From UBA1930 sp943371535 (lineage in GTDB: Bacteria > Bacteroidota > Bacteroidia > Chitinophagales > Chitinophagaceae), in the NCBI GenBank assembly GCA_943371535.1, contig CALRVE020000001.1, forward strand, positions 1 to 64,000: a stretch of 64,000 nt of DNA. Direction: 5' to 3'. The notes under the pieces are model-generated. The model saw only the letters and a list, made by a program, of their open reading frames with translations. It was not told where the DNA came from and ran no database searches. Shown piece after piece: positions 42,165 to 49,654 of the stretch. The first letter of the stretch is position 1; every line of letters starts with the position of its first letter. The translations under genes were made by a program, and so were the position numbers.

Positions 42165-43403
42165 TTAATTTTTACTATAGTAATGAATCGTACTGCTATT
42201 ACTATCATCAAATATTTTTTGAGCATACTGCTGAATATCTTGTGTAGTAACTTCCTGATACTTAGAAAACTCTGTATTCATCAACTCTGCATCACCTAAT
42301 AATTCATACATGGCTAAACTGTTGGCTCTGCTCATAACACCCATATCTTCAAACGTAATAACACTCTCGGTGCGGTTAATTACTTTTTGTAATTCAGCAT
42401 CGGTAATTAAAGTGGTCTTTATTTTTTCTAATTCTTCCTGCACCGCTTTTTCAGCATCTTCCATTTTTACACCTTTCACCAATTTTCCTTCAATAGCCAA
42501 TAAACCGGCTTCTACACTACCAAAATGATAACAATCTAAATTGCTGAACAACTGTTTTTCTTTTACCAATGCTTGATATAAACGAGAGGAACCACCACCA
42601 CCTAAAACCTCAGTAATTAAATCGGCTACATAATAACCTTTGGTTAAACGTGCATCTATATGCCAGGTTTTAATTAACGCATCTAAAGGAACATCGGCTC
42701 TTACTTCTAAAAACTTGGCTTGCTGTTGCTTGGGTTCTTGTGGCAAGTTTCTTTCGTATTTTTCTCCACTTGGTATATCGCCAAACCATTTTTCTGCCAA
42801 TCGATTTACGTCAGCTGTTTGTACATTTCCAGCGACTACCAATATTGCATTGCTTGGGCGATAAAACTTAAAGAAAAATGCTTTCACATCTTCAATGGTT
42901 GCATTTTCAACATGACTTAATTCTTTACCAATAGTCATCCATTTATAAGGGTGCACATCGTAAGCTAAGTTTCGCATTTTATTCCATACATCGCCGTAAG
43001 GTTTATTAATGTAGTGTTCTTTAAACTCTTCACAAACTACTTTACGTTGCACTTCTAAACTCTTTTCACTAAAGGCTAAACTCAACATACGGTCACTTTC
43101 TAACCAAAAAGCAGTTTCAATATTTTCAGCTGGTAAAGTACAGTAATAATTGGTTAAATCGTTGGTGGTGTAAGCATTGTTTTCTCCACCTGCACGTTGC
43201 AAGGGCTCATCATAATCTGGAATATTGATGCTACCACCAAACATTAGATGTTCAAACAAATGTGCAAATCCAGTTTGGTTGGGATTTTCATCTCTTGCAC
43301 CTACATTGTACATAATATTTACCACAGCCATTGGTGTGCTGCTGTCTTCATGTACCAAAACTTTTAGTCCATTTAAAAGTGTAAAACGATTGTATTGAAT
43401 CAT
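42165..43403 (-). CDS. M16 family zinc peptidase, catalytic
   Basis: This 412-residue peptidase has the inverted zinc motif HLFEH (H48, E51, H52) followed by LMFGGS, and the downstream glutamate is in the next helix (LEVQRKVVCEEFKEH). It belongs to the pitrilysin clan, degrading peptides. The inactive partner is encoded two genes downstream, and the two would form the usual M16 heterodimer. There is no signal peptide. The antitoxin begins 27 bases after it. Confidence 0.93.
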   Translation of the reverse strand: MIQYNRFTLLNGLKVLVHEDSSTPMAVVNIMYNVGARDENPNQTGFAHLFEHLMFGGSINIPDYDEPLQRAGGENNAYTTNDLTNYYCTLPAENIETAFWLESDRMLSLAFSEKSLEVQRKVVCEEFKEHYINKPYGDVWNKMRNLAYDVHPYKWMTIGKELSHVENATIEDVKAFFFKFYRPSNAILVVAGNVQTADVNRLAEKWFGDIPSGEKYERNLPQEPKQQQAKFLEVRADVPLDALIKTWHIDARLTKGYYVADLITEVLGGGGSSRLYQALVKEKQLFSNLDCYHFGSVEAGLLAIEGKLVKGVKMEDAEKAVQEELEKIKTTLITDAELQKVINRTESVITFEDMGVMSRANSLAMYELLGDAELMNTEFSKYQEVTTQDIQQYAQKIFDDSNSSTIHYYSKN

Positions 43404-43417
43404 ATTTTTTTTATTTT

Positions 43418-43461
43418 GTTACCGGCACCTCAATAACTATTGAGCACCTGTTGCGTCGCAC
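43418..43461 (-). repeat. GTTACC-N24-CTGTTGCGTCGCAC repeat, copy 1
   Basis: GTTACC at 43418-43423 is followed after 24 bases by CTGTTGCGTCGCAC (43448-43461). The second copy at 49177-49220 has the same parts in reverse with the same 24-base spacing. The spacer contains the dyad CTCAATA-AC-TATTGAG. Confidence 0.75.
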
Positions 43462-43496
43462 CCTTCAAGGGTTATATCGCTATTGAACATTTTAAC

Positions 43497-43523
43497 CACC
43501 CCTAGCCCATCAATAGGAGGAGA
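43497..43523 (+). repeat. CCCCTAGCCC palindromic repeat, degenerate copy
   Basis: ACCACCCCTAGCCC at the left end matches the copy at 3131; the right arm is changed to AATAGGAGGAG. It lies in the gap between the argD stop and the M16 gene start. Confidence 0.6.
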
Positions 43524-43539
43524 TTTATTACAATATACA

Positions 43540-44682
43540 TTATGAATTAGCAACTGCAGCCAACTCTTGTACATTTTGTAAAAATACATCTACTTGATCT
43601 TTAGTAATTGCTAAAGACGGAAGTAATCGAATCACATTGGGTTTAGCTTCTCCTGTAAATATTTTTCTGTCGAACAATAATTGTTTTTTCAAATCTTTTA
43701 ATGCTTCTGTCATTTCAAAACCTATTATTAAACCACGACCACGAACGTTGATAATACCTTCAATTTTTTTCAATTCATCCATCAAATAATCACCTAATTC
43801 ATTGGCTTGTGTAATTAAGTTATCATCTTCTAACACATCTAACACTGCAATAGCTGCTGCACACGCCAATGGATTACCACCAAAAGTTGTACCCAACATA
43901 CCATGTTTGGCATGCAATTTTGGGGCAATTAAAATACCACCAATTGGAAAGCCATTACCCATACCTTTTGCCATTGAATAAATATCGGCATTTACATCTG
44001 CATAATCATGTGCAAAGAATTTACCACTTCGTCCATAACCACATTGCACACTATCAGCAATATAAATTGCATTGTATTGATCACATAAATTTCTGATGAG
44101 TTGTAAGAAAGAATTATTGGCAACATTAATTCCGCCAACACCTTGAATGCCTTCGATAATTACTGATGAGATATCGTTGCCTTGTTCATCAAAGCATTGT
44201 TGTAAAGCTGCTTCATCATTAAATGGAAGAAAAATAATATTATCCGTTTCATTCACTGGTGCAACAATATTTTTATTATCGGTTGCTGCAACTGCTAATG
44301 AAGTACGTCCATGAAACGACTTACTAAATGCAATTACTTTTCTTCTTCCGTTGTGAAAACTGGCTAGTTTAATGGCGTTTTCATTGGCCTCGGCACCACT
44401 ATTACATAAAAACAATTGATAATCTTCTTTGCCAGAAACCTTACCTAATTTTTCAGCCAATTGCTGTTGAATAGGCATTATGACTGAGTTTGAATAAAAA
44501 GATATTTTATCCATTTGTTCTTTAATAGCTTCTACCCAATAAGGGTGTGTATGACCAATGCTAATTACTGCATGACCACCATACATGTCTAAATATCTGG
44601 TATTGGTATCGTCCCAAACATAAGAGCCATGGGCTCTTGTGATAGTGATATTGTTGAGTGGGTAAACGTCGAATAAAGGCAT
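43540..44682 (-). CDS. argD: Acetylornithine/succinylornithine aminotransferase
   Basis: This 380-residue PLP aminotransferase of class III carries out the fourth step of arginine synthesis (N-acyl-glutamate semialdehyde to N-acylornithine). Visible are YGGHAVISIGHTHPYW, FLCNSGAEANENAIKLA, KVIAFSKSFHGRTSLAVAAT and the PLP lysine in SMAKGMGNGFPIGG. It is the last gene of an arginine operon read on the minus strand: acetyltransferase, argG, argC, (four-helix gene), argD. Bacteroidota use N-succinylated intermediates; the sequence alone cannot tell acetyl from succinyl. Confidence 0.92.
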   Translation of the reverse strand: MPLFDVYPLNNITITRAHGSYVWDDTNTRYLDMYGGHAVISIGHTHPYWVEAIKEQMDKISFYSNSVIMPIQQQLAEKLGKVSGKEDYQLFLCNSGAEANENAIKLASFHNGRRKVIAFSKSFHGRTSLAVAATDNKNIVAPVNETDNIIFLPFNDEAALQQCFDEQGNDISSVIIEGIQGVGGINVANNSFLQLIRNLCDQYNAIYIADSVQCGYGRSGKFFAHDYADVNADIYSMAKGMGNGFPIGGILIAPKLHAKHGMLGTTFGGNPLACAAAIAVLDVLEDDNLITQANELGDYLMDELKKIEGIINVRGRGLIIGFEMTEALKDLKKQLLFDRKIFTGEAKPNVIRLLPSLAITKDQVDVFLQNVQELAAVANS

Positions 44683-44693
44683 GAGGTGGAAGA

Positions 44694-44715
44694 TTTAAGG
44701 TAGAGGGTAAAAGGT
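44694..44715. repeat. Direct repeat flanking the four-helix gene, left copy
   Basis: A 22-base AAGG/AGGGTA-type tract matching 45105-45126 at 20 of 22 positions (right copy). The pair brackets the four-helix-bundle gene and its upstream gap. Confidence 0.6.
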
Positions 44716-44732
44716 ATATGGTTTGATAAATG

Positions 44733-45095
44733 TTATTCTTTAGATCTTAGGTGTTTTAGAAAAGCTATCAGCATTGCTCTTACTTCATTAATTAGTTTGT
44801 TTATAATTTCATAATCATTAGCAGTTATGTAATTAAGTTCTAAAGCTGCAAAACAGCAATAATCAGTTTCGTTGGTAGAACCTAGTGAGGTATCTAAAAA
44901 TTTAGCAAAATCTTTATCTGTAAATCTGCCACACCCTTCCACAATATTTAATGGAACAGATAAAGCAGCTCTAAGCAATTGTGATGTTAATTCATATCGT
45001 TCTTCTTTTGGGAATTTAGGAGCAATGTTTTTTTTAACGAACATGTACATTTCGTGAGATTTTTTCCAAACATCTAATTTTTTATAATCACGCAT
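44733..45095 (-). CDS. Four-helix-bundle protein (23S rRNA intervening-sequence type)
   Basis: This 120-residue all-helical protein belongs to the S23/four-helix bundle family: KLDVWKKSHEMYMFVKKNIA, FPKEERYELTSQLLRAALSV, PLNIVEGCGRFTDKDFAKFL, NEVRAMLIAFLKHLRS. The family was first found in 23S rRNA intervening sequences and has many chromosomal copies of unknown role. Here it is inserted between argC and argD. It is bracketed by near-identical 22-base direct repeats and pyrimidine tracts, so it appears to be mobile. Confidence 0.9.
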   Translation of the reverse strand: MRDYKKLDVWKKSHEMYMFVKKNIAPKFPKEERYELTSQLLRAALSVPLNIVEGCGRFTDKDFAKFLDTSLGSTNETDYCCFAALELNYITANDYEIINKLINEVRAMLIAFLKHLRSKE

Positions 45096-45104
45096 TTCGA
45101 AAGG

Positions 45105-45126
45105 TTTAAGGTAAAGGGTATAAGGT
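45105..45126. repeat. Direct repeat flanking the four-helix gene, right copy
   Basis: The 22-base partner of 44694-44715; differences at two positions. The tract continues in shorter AAGG units to about 45136. CACCTTT/CGCCTTT pyrimidine tracts follow at 45181-45226. Confidence 0.6.
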
Positions 45127-45226
45127 TAAAGGTAGATTAATAAAATAAAAATAATTCCAATTTGTATTTGTTTTTCGCCTCACCTTTCTGCTTTCGCCTT
45201 TCACCTTCTACCTCACGCCTTTAGCC

Positions 45227-46228
45227 TCAGAAATAATTTGCTTTTAAATTCAATCCTTCTCTCTCATCTAAACCAAACATCAAATTCATATTCTGTACTG
45301 CTTGTCCTGAAGCACCTTTTAATAAATTATCTATAACAGAATGAACAACTAATTTGCTGCCTACTTTTTCTAATTGAATCACTGCCTTATTGGTATTGAC
45401 TACTTGCTTTAAATGTATAGCTGTTTCACTAACTGTTGTAAAGGCTGCGTTTTTATAAAAATCATTAAACAGCAGGGTTAGTTCTTGAATGGATAAATTA
45501 CAGGCAAGTGTAGAGCTTACAAAAATGCCTCTGGTAAAATCGCCACGCCAAGGAACAAAGTTCAAATCGCCCCTATCCCCTAAAGGGGGATGATTAAAGC
45601 GAAGACTAATGGCATCTAAACTTTCCATTATTTCTCCTAAATGCTGATGGGTTAATGTTTTGTAAGCCTGAATATTATTGGCTCTCCAGCTAAAATGAGA
45701 AGTGGCACTTAAACTTTGTCCTGCACCTGTACTGCCTGTAATGCCTGTTGTATAAACATCAGTTAATAATCCTGCTTTTGCCAAAGGCAATAAACCTAAT
45801 TGTATAGCTGTTGCAAAACAACCAGGATTGGCAATGCTATTGGCTTGTTGTATGGCAGTTTTATTTAATTCGGGCAAGCCGTAAATAAAATTTCTGCCTT
45901 TAAAATTGGCATCTGCTTTTAAACGAAAGTCGTTACCTATATCAATAATTTTTACGCTTGACGGAACTTCATTGTCAGCTACAAACTTTTTTCCTTCGCC
46001 ATGTCCTGCACACAAAAAAACAACATCAATATCAAAATGGTGTTCAGCAGAAAAAGTCAACTCTGTTTCTCCAATCAAATCTCCATGAACCGATGATATT
46101 AAATTACCAGCATTGCTTTTGCTTTGAACATAAGTAATGTTTGCGTTTGGATGATTGATTAATAATCGTATCAACTCACCACCTGTATAACCTGCACCAC
46201 CAATGATGCCCACATTAACTTTCTTCAT
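45227..46228 (-). CDS. argC: N-acetyl/succinyl-gamma-glutamyl-phosphate reductase
   Basis: This 333-residue enzyme makes the semialdehyde in arginine synthesis. VNVGIIGGAGYTGGELIRLL (NADP loop), GLPELNKTAI, ANPGCFATAIQLGLLPL with the catalytic cysteine, and HQHLGEI match ArgC. The start is the ATG at 46228, overlapping argG by 14 bases; a longer frame at 46240 is possible. Between QHLGEI and FVPWRGDFTRGI is an extra segment, FNHPPLGDRGDL, encoded by a palindromic repeat at 45570-45590. Confidence 0.93.
   Translation of the reverse strand: MKKVNVGIIGGAGYTGGELIRLLINHPNANITYVQSKSNAGNLISSVHGDLIGETELTFSAEHHFDIDVVFLCAGHGEGKKFVADNEVPSSVKIIDIGNDFRLKADANFKGRNFIYGLPELNKTAIQQANSIANPGCFATAIQLGLLPLAKAGLLTDVYTTGITGSTGAGQSLSATSHFSWRANNIQAYKTLTHQHLGEIMESLDAISLRFNHPPLGDRGDLNFVPWRGDFTRGIFVSSTLACNLSIQELTLLFNDFYKNAAFTTVSETAIHLKQVVNTNKAVIQLEKVGSKLVVHSVIDNLLKGASGQAVQNMNLMFGLDEREGLNLKANYF
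45570..45590 (-). repeat. Palindromic repeat inside argC
   Basis: TCCCC (45576-45580), TAAA, GGGGGA (45585-45590), with a CCCCTA block to the left. On the argC strand it reads HPPLGDRG, in the same frame as the NPPLEGRE copy in the IcmF gene. Confidence 0.75.
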
Positions 46229-47420
46229 GTGCAGCAGCATTTACTTTGTGATAAATAGATGTTTGGTTACCAAAGATTTTACTAAATCCACGAACATCCT
46301 CACCTGTAAAACCTGTGTTCATTTCGCCATATTTACCAAATGCACTATTCATTAAATCGTACTTACTTTCTATACCAATTATTTGAAAACGGTAAGGCAA
46401 TAATTGTACAAAAACTTTACCTATAACCGTACGCTGACTTTTTTCTAAGTATGCTTCAATATCTCTCATTACAGGGTCTAAAATTTGTCCCTCATGCAAC
46501 CAGTTACCATAAAATTGAGCCAATGTATCTTTCCATTGCAATTGCCATTTGGTTAATACATGTTTTTCTAACGCATGATGTGCTTTTAAAATAACCATTG
46601 GCGCAGCAGCTTCAAAACCAACACGTCCTTTAATGCCAATAATGGTATCGCCAACATGTACATCTCTACCAATACCAAACGGACCAGCCAATGTTTGTAA
46701 ATATTGAATGGCTTCACTTGGATGTTCAAATGTTTTATGATTTATGCCAATGAGTTCACCATTTTCAAAATGTAATTCAACATCTTCTGCTTCATGTTTG
46801 GTTACTTGTGTTGGCCAAGCACTTTCTGGTAATAAACCTTTGCTGTTTAAAGTTTCTCTGCCACCAACACTGGTGCCCCATAATCCTTTATTAATTGAGT
46901 AGGCAGCTTTTGCAAAATTCATTTCAACACCTTTCGATGTTAAGTATTCAATCTCTGCTTCTCTGCTCAAATTCAAATCTCTGATTGGTGTAATAATTTC
47001 AACTCCAGGAATTTCAATATGAAAAACCATATCAAACCGTACTTGATCGTTGCCAGCACCAGTACTTCCATGTGCAACAGCATCTGCGTCAAGTTCTTTT
47101 ACATGATCGGCAATATGTAAAGCTTGTACCAATCTTTCAGCACTTACGCTTAATGGATAGGTATTATTTTTCAACACATTCCCAAACACTAAATACTTAA
47201 TGATGGAATCGTAATAACTCTTTACAGCATCAATTGTAGTGTGTGTTTTAACACCCAATTTGTAAGCATGAGCCTCAATTTGTTTTAACTCTTCATTACT
47301 AAAACCACCAGTATTTACAATAATGCTGTGTACTTCGTAATCAAATTCTTCGGTAAAGTATTTTACACAAAAGCTGGTATCTAATCCACCAGAAAAGCCT
47401 AGTACAATTTTTTTACTCAT
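46215..47420 (-). CDS. argG: Argininosuccinate synthase
   Basis: This 401-residue enzyme condenses citrulline and aspartate with ATP. The P-loop is KIVLGFSGGLDTSFC at the N-terminus. HGSTGAGNDQVRFDMVFH (citrulline and aspartate binding) and WGTSVGGRETL in the middle also match. It is an unusually placed bacteroidotal form with GYEVHS-like second strand FDYEVHSIIVNTGG. It is the second gene of the operon; argC overlaps its end by 14 bases. Confidence 0.96.
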   Translation of the reverse strand: MSKKIVLGFSGGLDTSFCVKYFTEEFDYEVHSIIVNTGGFSNEELKQIEAHAYKLGVKTHTTIDAVKSYYDSIIKYLVFGNVLKNNTYPLSVSAERLVQALHIADHVKELDADAVAHGSTGAGNDQVRFDMVFHIEIPGVEIITPIRDLNLSREAEIEYLTSKGVEMNFAKAAYSINKGLWGTSVGGRETLNSKGLLPESAWPTQVTKHEAEDVELHFENGELIGINHKTFEHPSEAIQYLQTLAGPFGIGRDVHVGDTIIGIKGRVGFEAAAPMVILKAHHALEKHVLTKWQLQWKDTLAQFYGNWLHEGQILDPVMRDIEAYLEKSQRTVIGKVFVQLLPYRFQIIGIESKYDLMNSAFGKYGEMNTGFTGEDVRGFSKIFGNQTSIYHKVNAAAHEES

Positions 47421-47530
47421 AATTTTATTTTTATTAAACTGCTAAGTATATTATTTTATCACCAAGGCACTAAGTGCACAAGCAAGAACTACCAAAAAGA
47501 CTTCGTGTTCTTTGTGTTTTTGTGGTGAGA

Positions 47531-48238
47531 TTAAAAATTAAAAAAATACCTCAATAAAGATTTTGTTCCACCACCACCTTTGCCTTCATCTTTTTTTAGA
47601 AATCTTCTTAGTAGTTTACTTTCTTTTAAACGTTGTAAACGTTCAAAAACCTTACTATTTTGCTCAAAATATTCTTTGGTTTCTTTTGGTTCATAATGAT
47701 CAATTGGATCGAACAGCATGGCAGTACACATGCAATTTTTTCTTTCTTTACTCATTAAAATATCGTAATTCACACAGCTTTTACAGCCAGCCCAAAATTC
47801 TTCATCGTTGGTTAATTCACTGTAAGTAACAGGTTCATAACCCAATTCACTATTAATTTTCATCACAGCCAAGCCAGTTGTTAAACCAAATATTTTTGAG
47901 TTGGGATATTTTTCTCTACTCAATTCAAATACTCTTTTTTTAATTAACTTAGCTACACCACTTTTTCTAAATTCTGGTGCAACAATTAAACCACTGTTTG
48001 CTACAAACTCACCATGTTGCCATGCTTCAATGTAACAAAATCCAACCCATTGGCCAGTTGTAGTTACAGCAATGACTGCTTTTTCTTCCAAAATTTTTGC
48101 TGCAATATATTCAGGTGTACGTTTAGCTATTCCTGTTCCTCTAGCTTTTGCAGACGATTCCATTTCGTCTGTAATACGTTTTGCGTAATGCGTATCAATG
48201 TGTGTTGCCACACGAATGATAATGTTATTATTTTCCAA
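47531..48238 (-). CDS. GNAT N-acetyltransferase (arginine operon, candidate N-acylglutamate synthase)
   Basis: This 235-residue protein has the GNAT fold in residues 10-150: GFCYIEAWQHGEFVANSGLI, then the acetyl-CoA loop VAPEFRKSGVAKLIKKRVFE, and MKINSELGYEPVTY. A cysteine-rich segment follows (GCKSCVNYDI, NCMCTAML), possibly a metal site or structural feature, and a basic glycine-rich tail. It is the first gene of the arginine operon, in the position where Bacteroidota encode the enzyme supposed to acylate glutamate (acetyl or succinyl). I infer that role from context. Confidence 0.82.
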   Translation of the reverse strand: MENNNIIIRVATHIDTHYAKRITDEMESSAKARGTGIAKRTPEYIAAKILEEKAVIAVTTTGQWVGFCYIEAWQHGEFVANSGLIVAPEFRKSGVAKLIKKRVFELSREKYPNSKIFGLTTGLAVMKINSELGYEPVTYSELTNDEEFWAGCKSCVNYDILMSKERKNCMCTAMLFDPIDHYEPKETKEYFEQNSKVFERLQRLKESKLLRRFLKKDEGKGGGGTKSLLRYFFNF

Positions 48239-48269
48239 CTTATAAAAGAATTAAAATGAGAATTATGGC

Positions 48270-48390
48270 ACTGCGTTGAATGTTCTGGGAGAAATTCACT
48301 GATAGGGGCAATTGCCAACTGCTCGTCCTATCAGCAACCACGTCGTTGTGGTGTGGGGACGAAACACGGGAGTATATTATGTGTTGCTTT
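48270..48390. ncRNA. GC-rich structured intergenic region (candidate leader or small RNA)
   Basis: Upstream of the arginine operon and the PTPS gene, bases 48300-48372 are much more GC-rich than any other gap. Hairpins: CTGATAGG (48299-48306) with CCTATCAG (48327-48334), CCAC-N6-GTGG at 48338-48351, and TGAAT/ATTCA at 48277-48298. An alternative pairing, TCGTCC (48323-48328) with GGACGA (48357-48362), excludes the first. It could be the 5' leader of the arginine operon on the minus strand, or an independent RNA on the plus strand ending at the T-run at 48388-48393. I cannot name a family. Confidence 0.55.
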
Positions 48391-48530
48391 TTTCATTTGA
48401 AGCGTAAATGTACAGTTGTTTATAAAAACAACAAGATTTTTTTTACAAGAGAACGTTAAGAAATTGTAACACCAATTTTACGTTTTAAGATAAAAAATAG
48501 GCTTCAATTATTCATTTTTGCAGGCTTCCT

Positions 48531-48538
48531 TACCTTTG
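48531..48538 (+). promoter_or_regulatory. Promoter element TACCTTTG of the first PTPS gene
   Basis: A TAnnTTTG match 22 bases before the ATG at 48561. Confidence 0.6.
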
Positions 48539-48560
48539 TTCTCTTATATTTTTTAAAACA

Positions 48561-48968
48561 ATGGTTTATTTAACAAGACAAGAACATTTTAATGCTGCAC
48601 ATAAATTGTATAATCCTAATTGGAGCAAAGAAAAGAATGAACAAATGTTTGGTGTTTGTGCCAATGAAAATTGGCATGGACATAATTACGACTTGTTTGT
48701 AACTATTAAAGGAGAACCCGATCCCGAAACTGGTTTTTTATACGATGTAAAAAAATTGAGTAAGCTTATTAAAGAAGAAGTGGTAGATAAGCTAGATCAT
48801 AAAAATTTAAATTTGGATGTAGATTTTATGAAAGATAAAATGTGCAGTACCGAAAATTTAGCCATTGCTATTTGGCAACGTTTACAACCACATTTACCCA
48901 ATACTGTTCAACTACATTGCATAAAATTGTACGAAACGGCCAGAATTTATGTTGAATATTTTGGTTAA
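48561..48968 (+). CDS. 6-pyruvoyl-tetrahydropterin synthase-like, copy 1
   Basis: This 135-residue enzyme of the PTPS/QueD family has zinc ligands H14, H39 and H41 (FNAAHKL, WHGHNY) and the catalytic cysteine C33 (FGVCANEN). The spacing Cys-x5-HGHNY and the LDHKNLNLD motif match animal PTPS rather than QueD, whose cysteine is closer to HGH. It would act on dihydroneopterin triphosphate made by the folE product encoded downstream. A second copy and folE follow. Whether it makes tetrahydrobiopterin, a queuosine precursor or a folate precursor is not settled by sequence. Confidence 0.85.
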   Translation: MVYLTRQEHFNAAHKLYNPNWSKEKNEQMFGVCANENWHGHNYDLFVTIKGEPDPETGFLYDVKKLSKLIKEEVVDKLDHKNLNLDVDFMKDKMCSTENLAIAIWQRLQPHLPNTVQLHCIKLYETARIYVEYFG

Positions 48969-49176
48969 TTTTTAAAACAAAGTGAACTAAATTATTTTTA
49001 TTTCGTTTATATATACGCTGTCATTTTGTATAACTATAGCAGCTATTTAGAAAGGTTATTAATACTGGCTTCTATTGCCTGGCGTACTTGAGCAACACAC
49101 TTTTGCCACAGTGCAGGCAGTTAATAACTACATCTGAATGTATTTAAATTGATTGGATAAGATTATCAGTTGAAGT

Positions 49177-49220
49177 GTGCGACGCAACAGAACGATGAAT
49201 AATGTACTTCTGTTGGTAAC
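49177..49220 (+). repeat. GTTACC-N24-CTGTTGCGTCGCAC repeat, copy 2
   Basis: GTGCGACGCAACAG (49177-49190) and GGTAAC (49215-49220) are the reverse complement of the two ends of copy 1 (43418-43461), with the same 24-base interval. It lies in the gap between the two PTPS genes. Confidence 0.75.
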
Positions 49221-49243
49221 CAAAAAATAATACCTACAAGGTA

Positions 49244-49654
49244 ATGAACAAAGTTGCAGTTTATAGAAAAGAACATTTTAATGCTGCTCACAGGCTACAC
49301 AATGCTGCTTGGAGTAACGAAAAAAACGAAGCTGTTTTTGGTAAATGCAACAATGTCAATTATCATGGACATAATTATGATTTAATTGTGAAAGTAGTGG
49401 GTGTGCCGAACCAAGAAACAGGTTATGTGTTAGATACTAAATTATTAAGTGATTTAATTAAAACTGAAGTATTAGATCGCTTTGATCATAAAAATTTGAA
49501 CTTAGATACACAAGAATTTAAAAACCTAAATCCATCGGCTGAAAATATTGCAATTGTAATTTACAATTTACTAAGAGCTAAGCTAGATAAGGATTTAGAA
49601 CTACAAATAAAACTATATGAAACAGAACGAAACTTTGTTGAATATCCAGCTTAA
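49244..49654 (+). CDS. 6-pyruvoyl-tetrahydropterin synthase-like, copy 2
   Basis: This 136-residue paralogue is clearly related to the copy at 48561-48968. Zinc ligands are H16, H41 and H43, with the catalytic C35 in FGKCNNVNYHGHNY, almost the animal PTPS motif, and DHKNLNLD. Its stop lies 38 bases inside the folE frame if folE starts at its first ATG, so the two genes are tightly coupled. Together with copy 1 it suggests a pterin route such as tetrahydrobiopterin; sepiapterin reductase is not here. Confidence 0.87.
   Translation: MNKVAVYRKEHFNAAHRLHNAAWSNEKNEAVFGKCNNVNYHGHNYDLIVKVVGVPNQETGYVLDTKLLSDLIKTEVLDRFDHKNLNLDTQEFKNLNPSAENIAIVIYNLLRAKLDKDLELQIKLYETERNFVEYPA

Noticed and set aside
47563..47829. 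A plus-strand frame opposite the acetyltransferase gene
   Set aside because: It is antisense to a clear GNAT gene and is rich in aromatic and cysteine residues as expected of a shadow.
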